A stretch of 64,000 bases of DNA, from contig NZ_CP052757.1 in NCBI RefSeq assembly GCF_009708005.2, positions 806,001 through 870,000 of the forward strand, in the 5' to 3' direction. Below, one piece after another: positions 10,378 to 18,944 of the stretch. The notes below the pieces were generated by a model. The model saw only the letters and a program-made list of their open reading frames with translations, was not told the origin of the DNA and did not search any database. Source of the DNA: Cellulosimicrobium protaetiae (GTDB taxonomy: Bacteria; Actinomycetota; Actinomycetes; Actinomycetales; Cellulomonadaceae). Made by a program: the position numbers and the translations under genes. Positions within the stretch are counted from its first letter, which is position 1. Each line of letters begins with the position of its first letter.

Positions 10378-12045
10378 GTGCCCGTCCGACGGCGAGACGG
10401 CGGTGACGACCGCCGCACGTTCGAGCTCGTCGAGACGGCCGGGGTCGACGTGGACCCCGACCTCCTCGACGCGCCGCACCCCGTGCTGCTCGGCGCGCCA
10501 CCGCCTCCTGGTCTGGACGGCGTCCCTCCTGCGAGCCGGGAGACCCCCGGGCCCGGCAGGAGGCGCCCGCGCCTCGTCGCCGCGGCCGTGGTGGCCGGCG
10601 TCGTGGTCGTGCTGGTGGGCGGGATGCTCGTCGTCGACGCGGTGACGAGCCGGGACGCGCAGGAGCGGCTGGAGACGGCGCGCGGCGCGGTGCGCGCGCT
10701 CGACGGCGCACCGGCCGAACGGTGGTCGGCACCGGCGGCGGCAGAGCGGGGCGTGGCCTTCCTGCCCGGCCTGCTCGTCACGGTCGAGGGTGACGAGGCG
10801 GTCGCGCTGGACCTGGACACGGGCGCGGAGGCGTGGCGCGCTCCGCTCGCCGGGGACGAGTCCGTGTGCGGGTCGTGGAGCCCGTGGATGCTGCCCGGCA
10901 CGCCGGCGCGCACGGTCGTGTGCGTCACCGGCTCCGAGGTGGTGCCGTCCTGGTACGAGCCCGCGCCGTCCGCACCCGTCGAGGAGGACGCCGACGTCCG
11001 CCCGGTGACCGTGGCCGTCCTGGACGCGACCGGCGCGGTCGTGGGGGAGCGCGAGGTCGAGCTGGGCGGTGCGGTGCTCGTCCCGGGGCCCGACGGCGGG
11101 CTCGTCCGGGCCGAGCGCGTCGGGGAGCCGGGGGAGCCGACCGGCGCACCGGTCGCGGTGGACCCGGGCGCGGGGGAGACCGTCGACGGCGTCGCGGGGC
11201 GGGACGTCGTCGTGACGCTCGAGGACGCCCGGAGCGGCGAGGTCCGCTGGCGGCGCGAGCTCCCGTTCCAGGACGTCCCGTGGTCGTGCACCACGTGGGA
11301 CGCCGAGACTGGCGGCGAGGAGATCGACCCGGAACGGCTCACCGTCGTCGCCACCGAGTCGCTCGTCGACGTCACCGGGTGCGGTGTCGCCGCGTCCTTC
11401 CTGCCCGACGGCGCGCGGCTCGACGACCCCGACGTGGCCGCCGACGGCGCGGTCCCGCTCGCGGGCGGGCGGTTCCTCGTCGACGCGGACCGGCAGGGGT
11501 CGTCCGGCGCGCTGCGGGCGGACCGTGTGCTGGACCCCGACGGCACGCCCGTGCTCGACCCCCCGGGCGAGGTGCTCGACCCGCAGGCGACGGACGACCC
11601 GGCGCCGGGGGTGCTCCTCGTGCGCGACGGCATCGACCTGCGCGCGTACGACGACGAGGGCTCGCGCCTGTGGACGTTCGACGGCACGCGCGCCCCGGAA
11701 GCGGTGTACGTGCTCGCGGACGGGACGGCCGTCGTCGGCACGGCCAGCACCGTCGTCGGGCTCGACGCGCTCTCCGGGGAGCAGACGTGGTCGCGGTTCC
11801 TCGACGACCTCGGGGGCGAGGAGGGCCGCCCGACCATGGTCGCGCAGGCGTTCACCGACGGGCGCTGCGCGATCCTCGTGCTCGTCGACCCGTCCACCGG
11901 CTCGCGGCCGCGGGTGGTCGCGCTCGAGCTCGGCACGGGCGCGCTCGTCTGGGAGGCCGACGTCGACGGGGAGTGGGCGTCGTTCGTCTCGGCCCAGGGG
12001 CGGTTCCTGCGCTGGGACGGGCAGACGGTGGCGCTGCTGGGGTGA
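10378..12045 (+). CDS. PQQ-like beta-propeller membrane protein, copy 2
   Basis: This 555-residue paralogue of the preceding gene shares its layout: a short cytoplasmic N-terminus containing RTFELVETAG, one membrane helix at about residues 63-84, then a propeller-like extracellular domain with blades such as TGAEAWRAPLAG, SGEVRWRRELPF and SGEQTWSRFL. Both copies also share a PGGLVRAERVGE-type segment after the third blade. The absence of enzyme motifs suggests a binding or scaffolding role at the cell surface. It starts at a leaderless GTG. The stop is embedded in a palindrome shared with the convergent transglutaminase-like gene. Confidence 0.8.
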   Translation: MPVRRRDGGDDRRTFELVETAGVDVDPDLLDAPHPVLLGAPPPPGLDGVPPASRETPGPGRRRPRLVAAAVVAGVVVVLVGGMLVVDAVTSRDAQERLETARGAVRALDGAPAERWSAPAAAERGVAFLPGLLVTVEGDEAVALDLDTGAEAWRAPLAGDESVCGSWSPWMLPGTPARTVVCVTGSEVVPSWYEPAPSAPVEEDADVRPVTVAVLDATGAVVGEREVELGGAVLVPGPDGGLVRAERVGEPGEPTGAPVAVDPGAGETVDGVAGRDVVVTLEDARSGEVRWRRELPFQDVPWSCTTWDAETGGEEIDPERLTVVATESLVDVTGCGVAASFLPDGARLDDPDVAADGAVPLAGGRFLVDADRQGSSGALRADRVLDPDGTPVLDPPGEVLDPQATDDPAPGVLLVRDGIDLRAYDDEGSRLWTFDGTRAPEAVYVLADGTAVVGTASTVVGLDALSGEQTWSRFLDDLGGEEGRPTMVAQAFTDGRCAILVLVDPSTGSRPRVVALELGTGALVWEADVDGEWASFVSAQGRFLRWDGQTVALLG

Positions 12046-12063
12046 GCCGCGCCGCGGCTCACC
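12041..12063. terminator. Palindrome overlapping two convergent stop codons
   Basis: An 11-bp inverted repeat with a 1-base centre (12041-12051 with 12053-12063) contains the stop codons of both convergent genes. In RNA the inner pairs would open into a loop. It probably acts as a compact bidirectional terminator. Confidence 0.55.
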
Positions 12064-12994
12064 CGACGAGCGCCGCGTCCGCGGGAACCGCGGCCCAACC
12101 CGTCCGCCGGGTGGCGAGGTCCGTGGATCCGAGCCGCCCCGTGGGGGACCACGTCGTCACGAAGCGTCCCGGGCGGAGCCGCTCGTCCGTCGCCCACAGG
12201 ACCGTGAGCGCGGCCTCGGCGTCACGGTCGCCGCCGTCCGCCAGGACGGTGAGCTCCGCGACGCGGTCGGTGAGTGCGACGGTGCCCTCGTCCGGCGTGC
12301 CGCCCGGGAGCACGGACGCGCCCCACACGTCCCACAGGAGGAGCTCGTGCCGCTGTCGGTGCGCCAGGTCGGCGAGCACGTACCGCTGCACGAACCCCGG
12401 CCCGGTCAACCAGGGGAGGTCGGGGCCGGCGCCGTGGTCGGTCAGGTCCCGACGCCCCGCGCGGTACGCGGACCAGACCTCGGCGGCCGTCTCGAACGGT
12501 GCGTCCTCCCCGGTGGGCAGGTCGTGCGGGTCGAACGCGACGTCGTCGGGCGCCGCCTCGGGGTCGAACCGGACCCAGCGCGCGCCGTCGTGCCGCTCCG
12601 CGACGACGTGGTCGTGGCGGAACCCTTCGGCGCCGAGGTAGTCGACGAAGCCGAGCCGCGTCCGGGCGGGGACGTCGTGCTCGCGGAGCACGGCCACCGC
12701 GAGGAGGGAGTGGTCCCGGCAGCACCCGCCGACCTGCTGCTCGGGGGAGCGGGGCGCGTCGAGGGGGCCGGGCGCGCGGTCCGCGACCGCGTCGAGGATC
12801 GACGCGACCCAGCGCCGGTCGACGTCGTCGAGCTGCGCGGGTGTCGGCGGGGTCGTCCCGGCGCGGTAGTGCACGACGGCGGTCGTCACCGCGGCGTGCA
12901 GGCTCGCCGGCTCGGGCGGCACGGCGGCGAGCAGCGGGGCGTGGTGGCGGGGGTCCGAGTACGGGCTGTGGTCGGCGTAGCGCGAGACGTCCAT
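12059..12994 (-). CDS. Transglutaminase-like domain protein
   Basis: The 311-residue protein carries a transglutaminase-like thiol core: Cys92 in GGCCRDHSLL, His129 in FRHDHVVAE and Asp144 in WVRFDPE, in the right order and spacing. Bacterial members are usually cysteine proteases or peptidases rather than cross-linking enzymes. There is no signal peptide or membrane helix, so it is predicted to be cytoplasmic. The C-terminal 130 residues have no recognisable domain. The ATG follows a GAGGGT hexamer by 6 bases, a weak leaderless signal. It stands alone, convergent with the propeller gene and divergent from the DUF1254 gene. Confidence 0.8.
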   Translation of the reverse strand: MDVSRYADHSPYSDPRHHAPLLAAVPPEPASLHAAVTTAVVHYRAGTTPPTPAQLDDVDRRWVASILDAVADRAPGPLDAPRSPEQQVGGCCRDHSLLAVAVLREHDVPARTRLGFVDYLGAEGFRHDHVVAERHDGARWVRFDPEAAPDDVAFDPHDLPTGEDAPFETAAEVWSAYRAGRRDLTDHGAGPDLPWLTGPGFVQRYVLADLAHRQRHELLLWDVWGASVLPGGTPDEGTVALTDRVAELTVLADGGDRDAEAALTVLWATDERLRPGRFVTTWSPTGRLGSTDLATRRTGWAAVPADAALVG

Positions 12995-13068
12995 GGGCCG
13001 ACCCTCGGCCCCGCCCCAGGGGCAGGGTCAAGCGGTCCTGTCCGGTGGCAGGACCTCGGGGCGGACCC

Positions 13069-13074
13069 TACGGT
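13069..13074 (+). promoter_or_regulatory. Candidate -10 element TACGGT
   Basis: TACGGT lies 55 bases before the ATG of the DUF1254 gene. A short leader with a GAAGG ribosome binding site at 13116-13120 would follow, in contrast to the leaderless starts nearby. Confidence 0.35.
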
Positions 13075-13129
13075 CGGCCTAGCCGCACGCCGCCGGGCGT
13101 GCCGCCCGCGACGACGAAGGGCCGCGCAC

Positions 13130-14566
13130 ATGACCGAGAGCACTCCCGCGACCGACGACGCGCTGGCCGCGGCGGTCGCCGCGGTGAGCACGCCGTCCCC
13201 GGTGGACACCCCGCTCGGCCGGTTCGAGCTGGTCGACGGGGTGCCGACCCCGGAGTCCGTCGAGCGGCTCTACGGCTCGCTGGACTTCCTGCGCGGCGTC
13301 GAGGCGTTCCTCAGCGCGATGCCCGGCGCGTCGCTCGTGGCGATGCGACGCGGGTTCCGCGAGCTCGGCCTCCTGCGCTCGAACCAGGTCGGGTACACCG
13401 ACCCGCGGGCCGACTCGGGCGGCATCTTCCTCACGCCGAACACGGCGACCACGTACGGGTCGCTCTTCGTCGACCTGCGCGAGACGGGCCCGCTCGTCAT
13501 CGAGCCCCCCAAGAACTCGCTGTGCGTGGTCGACGACTTCTGGTTCCGCTACGTCGCGGACATGGGCATCGCGGGTCCGGACCGCGGCGAGGGCGGCCGC
13601 TACCTGTTCCTCCCGCCCGGCTACGACGGCGAGGTCCCGGACGGCTACTTCGTCTACCGGACCCCCACGTTCACCAACTGGGTCGTGCTGCGCGCGCTGG
13701 GCGGCGTGCCGGCGATGAAGGAGACGCGGATCTACCCGCTCGCCGACGCGGGGGACCCGCCCCCGACCGAGTTCGTCAACATCGCGGGGACGCGCGTCAA
13801 CACGGTCCACGCCAACGACGCCTCGTTCTTCGACGAGGTCGCCGAGATCGTCGCGGAGGAGCCGACGAGCGCGCTCGACCCCGAGCGTGCCGGGCTGCTG
13901 CGGGCCGTCGGCATCGTGCCCGGCCGCCCGTTCGTCCCGAGCCCGGAGCTGCGCGCGACGCTCGACACGGCGGCCAAGGCCGGTGCGGCGATCAGCCGCG
14001 CGCTCGTCTACTCCCCCCGCGACCCGGAGGCGCGCGTCGCTCCCGGGTCGAGCTGGCTCCAGGCGTTCCTCGGCGGCTCGTACGAGTTCCTCGCCGACGG
14101 CGCGAGCCTGCTCGACGCACGCGCGCAGTTCCACTTCTTCGCAACCGTCATCACGCCCGCGATGGCGCACGCCCAGGTCGGCGCCGGGTCGGCGTACGCC
14201 TACACGGCGCACGACGCGCAGGGCCGCATCCTCGACGGGTCGCGCACGTACCGGCTCGTGCTGCCGCCCAACCCGCCCGCGAAGAACTTCTGGTCCGTCG
14301 ACCTCTACGACACCCAGACCCGGTCGCTGCTCCAGACGGACAACCCGTACCCGAGCCTCCTGAGCCTCAGCGGCGCCGTGGCGACGGAGGAGGACGGCAG
14401 CACCGTGCTGTGGTTCGGCCCGGAGCCCCCGGCGGGACGCGAGTCCAACTGGGTCGGGACCGTCCCGGGCAGGTCGTGGTTCCCCATGCTGCGCCTCTAC
14501 GGGCCGCTCGAGCCGTGGTTCGACCGCACGTGGCTCCCGGGGGACCTGGAGCTCGTCGAGGACTGA
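13130..14566 (+). CDS. DUF1254/DUF1214 domain protein
   Basis: The 478-residue protein has the two-domain layout of this family: DUF1254 at about residues 60-190 (SNQVGYTDPRADSGGIFLTP, TATTYGSLFVDL, GPLVIEPP) and DUF1214 at about 340-470 (LPPNPPAKNFWSVDLYDTQT, DNPYPSL, GRSWFPMLRLYGPLEPWFD). Domains of this type are often annotated as cell-envelope proteins; no enzymatic activity is firmly established for the family to my knowledge. No export signal is visible here. The ATG has a GAAGG site 9 bases upstream. It is convergent with the MerR gene, with only 9 bases between the stops. Confidence 0.88.
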   Translation: MTESTPATDDALAAAVAAVSTPSPVDTPLGRFELVDGVPTPESVERLYGSLDFLRGVEAFLSAMPGASLVAMRRGFRELGLLRSNQVGYTDPRADSGGIFLTPNTATTYGSLFVDLRETGPLVIEPPKNSLCVVDDFWFRYVADMGIAGPDRGEGGRYLFLPPGYDGEVPDGYFVYRTPTFTNWVVLRALGGVPAMKETRIYPLADAGDPPPTEFVNIAGTRVNTVHANDASFFDEVAEIVAEEPTSALDPERAGLLRAVGIVPGRPFVPSPELRATLDTAAKAGAAISRALVYSPRDPEARVAPGSSWLQAFLGGSYEFLADGASLLDARAQFHFFATVITPAMAHAQVGAGSAYAYTAHDAQGRILDGSRTYRLVLPPNPPAKNFWSVDLYDTQTRSLLQTDNPYPSLLSLSGAVATEEDGSTVLWFGPEPPAGRESNWVGTVPGRSWFPMLRLYGPLEPWFDRTWLPGDLELVED

Positions 14567-14575
14567 CGCCCGGTG

Positions 14576-15439
14576 TCAGTGCGCGCCCGCGGCGGGCCCG
14601 ACGGCGAGGGCGACCTCCGCGACGACCGCGTCCGGCTCGTCGGACCACGGGACGGCGTACACCTCGCGGGACGTGGCGTGCTCCTGGCCGGTCGCGACGC
14701 GGAGCACGTCGAGGTACCCGACGATCTGCGGGAACCGGCAGTCGCGCGACGGCACCTCGACGTAGGCCTCCGTGCGGGCCGGGTCCTCGCGGAGCACGAC
14801 CGGCCCAGCGGGGACGACCGCCCCGCGGTACGGGACGCACGCCTCGACGCGCCCGGCGACGTCGCGGCCGACGGGCGAGTGGTAGATCACCCAGTGCGCG
14901 GCACCCGCCTCCGCCCCGGCGGCGGCGAGGTGCGCGCGGATCGTCAGCAGGTCCGCGCTGAACGTGGGGACGAGCTCGGACTGGGTCGTCAGCGACGTGA
15001 TGGTCGCGACCGTGCACGCGGGGACGTCGCGCCACCGGACCGACGCGCCCTCCGGGCCGGGCGCGGTCTCGTGCCGGTCGTCGCCGGCGAGCCGGCGCGC
15101 GAGCTCCTCCGCGGTCGCACGCTGCGCGGCGAGGGCCCGCTGCTGCTCGTCCCACCAGCCGAGGAGGACGTCGCGCACGTCCCGCGGGTCGGCGTCGAGC
15201 ACCTCGGGGACGCGCGCGAGCGGTACGTCGATCCGGCGCAGCAGCGCCAGGGCACGTGCCCGCTCGACCTGCTCGGGCGCGTACGCGCGGTACCCCGTGC
15301 GGGGGTCGACGCGGGCCGGGGCGAGGAGTCCGTTCGCGTCGTAGATCCGCAGGGCCTTGATCGACAACCCGGACGCGCGCACCATCTCGCCGCTCGTGAG
15401 CGACGCCGACGCCCGGGGCGCCCCCTGCTCCTCCGTCAC
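14576..15439 (-). CDS. MerR family transcriptional regulator with GyrI-like effector domain
   Basis: The 287-residue protein starts with a MerR winged helix-turn-helix (residues 13-85: LTSGEMVRASGLSIKALRIY, ending in LLRRIDVPLARV), followed by a coiled-coil dimer helix and a C-terminal effector-binding domain (about 130-280) like that of BmrR/GyrI, which senses small hydrophobic drugs or ligands. No Cys-based metal site is present, so a metal sensor is unlikely. The GTG start is leaderless with TACGCT 6 bases upstream. The gene is divergent from the oligopeptidase gene, 73 bases apart, which may be its target. Confidence 0.88.
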   Translation of the reverse strand: MTEEQGAPRASASLTSGEMVRASGLSIKALRIYDANGLLAPARVDPRTGYRAYAPEQVERARALALLRRIDVPLARVPEVLDADPRDVRDVLLGWWDEQQRALAAQRATAEELARRLAGDDRHETAPGPEGASVRWRDVPACTVATITSLTTQSELVPTFSADLLTIRAHLAAAGAEAGAAHWVIYHSPVGRDVAGRVEACVPYRGAVVPAGPVVLREDPARTEAYVEVPSRDCRFPQIVGYLDVLRVATGQEHATSREVYAVPWSDEPDAVVAEVALAVGPAAGAH

Positions 15440-15445
15440 GCGTCG

Positions 15446-15451
15446 AGCGTA
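15446..15451 (-). promoter_or_regulatory. -10 element TACGCT, leaderless start
   Basis: TACGCT on the minus strand ends 6 bases before the GTG of the MerR gene. The oligopeptidase -10 element lies only 50 bases away on the other strand, so one operator could control both genes. Confidence 0.6.
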
Positions 15452-15500
15452 ACGACCGGGGTGCGTCCCGTCCGGGCGACCGCACGCCGTCGCGCAGCAC

Positions 15501-15506
15501 TACCCT
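15501..15506 (+). promoter_or_regulatory. -10 element TACCCT, leaderless start
   Basis: TACCCT ends 6 bases before the ATG of the oligopeptidase gene; no ribosome binding site is present. Confidence 0.55.
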
Positions 15507-15512
15507 GGCCAG

Positions 15513-17879
15513 ATGCCTGACGACCTCACGCAGACCGCCGTGCCCGAGCCGACCGTGGGCCGGCAGGTGCCCGAGGCGCCGGTCGCGCCCCGCCGTCCGA
15601 CCCCGCGCACGCACCACGGCGAGACCGTCACCGACGACTACGAGTGGCTGCGGGACAAGGAGTCGCCCGAGGTCGTCGCGCACCTGGAGGCCGAGAACGC
15701 GTACACCGAGGCGCGGCTCGCCCACCTCGAGCCGCTGCGCGAGCGCATCTTCGAGGAGATCAAGGCGCGCACCCTGGAGACCGACCTGTCCGTGCCCGTG
15801 CGGCAGGGCGCGCACTGGTACTACGCGCGCACCGTCGAGGGCTCGCAGTACCCGATCCGGGCGCGCGCGCCGATCGACGCGAGCCTCGGCAGCGACGCGC
15901 CGTCGTCGTGGGTGCCGCCCGTGCTGGAGCCGGGCGTGCCCGTGCCGGGCGAGCAGGTGCTGCTCGACGACAACGTCGAGGCCGAGGGCCACGAGTTCTT
16001 CTCGCTCGGGTCGTTCGACGTGTCGGTCGACGGCACGCGGCTCGCGTACGCCGTCGACGTCGTCGGCGACGAGCGGTACACGCTGCGGATCCGTGACCTG
16101 GAGTCCGGCACCGACCTCGTCGACGAGGTCCCCGGGACGTTCCCGGGCGCCGTCTTCTCCCCGGACGGGCGGTACGTCTTCTACCCGACGGTCGACGACG
16201 CGTGGCGGCCCTGGCGCGTGTGGCGCCACGAGGTGGGCACGCCCGCGACGCAGGACGTCGTCGTCTTCGAGGAGCCCGACGAGCGCTACTGGGTCGGGGT
16301 GGGCGTCTCGCGCTCGCAGCGGTTCGTGCAGATCGACGTGGGCTCGAAGATCACGTCGGAGACGTGGCTGATCGACGCCGCCGACCCGACGGCCGAGCCC
16401 CGCGTCGTGTGGCCGCGCCGCGAGGGCGTCGAGTACACGGTCGAGCACGCCGTCCTGCCGAGCACGTGGTTGCCCGCCGTCGAGCACGACACGGAGGACG
16501 GCGACGGCCCGACGACGACGTCCATGTCGGGTTCGGCGGGGGCCGGGCGGGACGTGCTGCTCGTGCTGCACAACGACGGCGCGGAGAACTTCGAGCTCGT
16601 CGTGACCGGGGTGCCCGACGACGGCGCGAGCCCGGGCGGGCCGGGCGACGCGACCGTCGTCGTGCCGCACGACCCCGAGACCCGGCTGGAAGGGGTCGAC
16701 GCCTTCGCCTCGCACCTGGTCGTGTCCTACCGGCGCGACGCGCTGTCGCGGCTCGGGGTGATCGACCTCGCGTCCGCCGAGCCACCGCGGCCCGTCGGTC
16801 TGCCGACACCGATCCGCACCGGCGACACGCCCGCGCCCGCGACCGACCACTGGCACGTGCACGAGGTCGCGTTCGACGAGCCCCTGTACACCGCGGCGCT
16901 CGCGGGCAACCCCGAGTGGGACCAGCCCAACGTGCGCCTGTCCTACTCGAGCTTCGTCACGCCCTCGACCGTGTACGACCTGCGCGTCGAGACCGACGAG
17001 CTCACGCTCCTCAAGCAGCAGCCCGTGCTCGGCGGGTACGACGCCGCGGACTACGTGCAGCGTCGAGAGTGGGCCACGGCCGAGGACGGGACGCAGGTGC
17101 CGGTCTCGCTCGTGTGGCGGCGCGACACCGTCGGGCTCGACGCGACGGGCACGGGCGCGGAGCCCGCGCCGCTGCTGCTCTACGGGTACGGGTCGTACGA
17201 GATCAGCATCGACCCGGGGTTCTCGATCTCGCGCCTGTCGCTGCTCGACCGCGGCGTCGTGTTCGCCGTCGCGCACGTGCGCGGCGGCGGCGAGATGGGC
17301 CGCCGCTGGTACGACGACGGCAAGACGCTCGCCAAGCGCAACACGTTCACCGACTTCGTCGCCGCGGCACGCCACCTCGTCGACGCGGGCTGGACGAGCC
17401 CCGAGCGGCTGGTCGCGCAGGGGGGGTCCGCGGGCGGGCTGCTCATGGGCGCGGTGACCAACCTCGCGCCCGAGCTGTTCGCGGGCGTGCTCGCGCAGGT
17501 GCCGTTCGTCGACGCGCTCACGTCGATCCTCGACCCGTCGCTCCCGCTGACCGTCGTCGAGTGGGACGAGTGGGGCGACCCGCTGCACGACCCCGACGTC
17601 TACCGGTACATGCGCACGTACACGCCGTACGAGAACGTGCCCGACGACGCGGCCCACTACCCGCGGATCCTCGCCGTGACGTCGTTCCACGACACGCGCG
17701 TGCTCTACGTCGAGCCGGCCAAGTGGGTCGCGCGCCTGCGCGCCGCCGGGGCGCCGGCCCTGCTCAAGATCGAGATGCACGCCGGTCACGGCGGCGTCTC
17801 GGGCCGGTACGAGGGCTGGCGCGAGGTCGCCTACGAGGACGCCTGGGTCCTCGACGTGCTCGGGCTCGCGGGGCGGTGA
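15513..17879 (+). CDS. ptrB: Prolyl oligopeptidase family serine peptidase (oligopeptidase B type)
   Basis: The 788-residue enzyme has the S9 layout: an N-terminal beta-propeller (about 80-470) and a C-terminal alpha/beta-hydrolase. The catalytic triad is visible as Ser639 (GGSAGG), Asp727 (SFHDTRV) and His759 (AGHGGVSG). The N-terminal DDYEWLRDKESPEV and the hydrolase segments YGSYEISIDPGFS and HVRGGGEMGRRWYDDGK match oligopeptidase B (protease II), which cuts short peptides after basic residues in the cytoplasm. It is somewhat longer than typical family members because of insertions in the propeller. The ATG is leaderless, divergent from a MerR gene, and followed after 63 bases by two membrane-protein genes. 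Confidence 0.93.
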   Translation: MPDDLTQTAVPEPTVGRQVPEAPVAPRRPTPRTHHGETVTDDYEWLRDKESPEVVAHLEAENAYTEARLAHLEPLRERIFEEIKARTLETDLSVPVRQGAHWYYARTVEGSQYPIRARAPIDASLGSDAPSSWVPPVLEPGVPVPGEQVLLDDNVEAEGHEFFSLGSFDVSVDGTRLAYAVDVVGDERYTLRIRDLESGTDLVDEVPGTFPGAVFSPDGRYVFYPTVDDAWRPWRVWRHEVGTPATQDVVVFEEPDERYWVGVGVSRSQRFVQIDVGSKITSETWLIDAADPTAEPRVVWPRREGVEYTVEHAVLPSTWLPAVEHDTEDGDGPTTTSMSGSAGAGRDVLLVLHNDGAENFELVVTGVPDDGASPGGPGDATVVVPHDPETRLEGVDAFASHLVVSYRRDALSRLGVIDLASAEPPRPVGLPTPIRTGDTPAPATDHWHVHEVAFDEPLYTAALAGNPEWDQPNVRLSYSSFVTPSTVYDLRVETDELTLLKQQPVLGGYDAADYVQRREWATAEDGTQVPVSLVWRRDTVGLDATGTGAEPAPLLLYGYGSYEISIDPGFSISRLSLLDRGVVFAVAHVRGGGEMGRRWYDDGKTLAKRNTFTDFVAAARHLVDAGWTSPERLVAQGGSAGGLLMGAVTNLAPELFAGVLAQVPFVDALTSILDPSLPLTVVEWDEWGDPLHDPDVYRYMRTYTPYENVPDDAAHYPRILAVTSFHDTRVLYVEPAKWVARLRAAGAPALLKIEMHAGHGGVSGRYEGWREVAYEDAWVLDVLGLAGR

Positions 17880-17942
17880 CCGGCCGGTGACGGGCCCGAC
17901 GACGGACGGGGTGAGCCCGGTGGCCGCCGTGGCGACGACCCG

Positions 17943-18944
17943 GTGACCGGGCCCACGCCCACGGCCGACCCGCGAGCGGCGCACGACGCGACGCCCCCGG
18001 GCACGGCGGCGCTGCTGCTGCGCCCGCTCGGCTACCTCGCGATCGGGCTCGTGTGGACGGCGATCGGGCTGTTCGTCGTCGGGCTGTACCTCGCGCTCGC
18101 CACCTACGGGCTGTTCGAGCCACCCGAGGACCAGGAGCTGTGGTCCGAGCTCGCCGCGGCTCCCGGTGACGTGGCCGGTCGCCTCGCCGTCGTCGCGCCG
18201 ATCGCCGTCGTGCTGACGGGTCCGGTCGCCTGGTACCTGTCGTGCGCGATCTGGCCGCTCGCGGCGCTGTCGTTCGTGTACGCCGGGCGGGCGCTGCGGC
18301 CGTCGTACCGCGGCGACCGGCTGTCGTTCACGAGCCACGTCGCGCCCGGGACGACGCTCGGCCCGCCCGTGCCCGGGCCGGTCGCGATGTCGCTCCAGCC
18401 GCAGCGGCGCTCGCGGCTCACGGACACGCTCATGCGCTTCTACGCCTGCGGCTGGAACCCGGACTTCCGTGAGTTCTGGCCCGCCGTCCCGGCCGGGATC
18501 GCGTGGGCGCTCGCGAGCACCGGGGCGTCGACGGCCCTGCCGTCGGGCTGGCGGCTCGGGCTCGCCGTGGCTGCGGTCCCGTTCGCGCTCTGGTCCGTCG
18601 TCGCGCTGCGCCGGGCGTGGACGTGGCGGTTCCACCGCGAGCGCGCACGCCTGGCGGCGCGGCGCCGCCTCGAGCGGCACGGCGACCGGTACCGGATGGA
18701 CCCGCGCGTCGTCCGCACGCGCCCGCAGTCGTCCGAGCACCGGGCCGGTGTCGAGGCCGAGCGCGCCGCGTCGCGCGTCGCGCAGGACCGGCTGACGAGC
18801 CTCACGAGCGACGAGATCGGCGAGCGGCGCGAGGCCGTGCTCCGGGCGCGCGAGCGGCGCCGCGCCGAGGGCGGAGCCCATGGTGGGCGCCGCGCCGGAG
18901 GCGACGACGGGGAGCGGGGGCGCGCGGGGGAGACCGCACCGTGA
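17943..18944 (+). CDS. Unknown membrane protein, copy 1 of a tandem pair
   Basis: The 333-residue protein has at least three hydrophobic segments: residues about 28-58 (GYLAIGLVWTAIGLFVVGLY), about 78-115 (ending AIWPLAALSFVYAGRALRP) and about 180-220. The C-terminal 110 residues are highly charged, Arg-rich and end with a motif LTSDEIGERREAVLRARERR that the paralogue also has. No known family is recognised. The start is a GTG 63 bases after the oligopeptidase stop, without a strong RBS. Its stop overlaps the next start as GTGA, so the two are translationally coupled and probably interact. Confidence 0.7.
   Translation: MTGPTPTADPRAAHDATPPGTAALLLRPLGYLAIGLVWTAIGLFVVGLYLALATYGLFEPPEDQELWSELAAAPGDVAGRLAVVAPIAVVLTGPVAWYLSCAIWPLAALSFVYAGRALRPSYRGDRLSFTSHVAPGTTLGPPVPGPVAMSLQPQRRSRLTDTLMRFYACGWNPDFREFWPAVPAGIAWALASTGASTALPSGWRLGLAVAAVPFALWSVVALRRAWTWRFHRERARLAARRRLERHGDRYRMDPRVVRTRPQSSEHRAGVEAERAASRVAQDRLTSLTSDEIGERREAVLRARERRRAEGGAHGGRRAGGDDGERGRAGETAP

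Noticed and set aside
14367-18881. A 1504-codon open frame on the minus strand across four genes
   Set aside because: Composition is Arg/Val/Gly/Asp-rich nonsense typical of antisense frames in high-GC DNA, and it overlaps the oligopeptidase with an intact catalytic triad on the plus strand.
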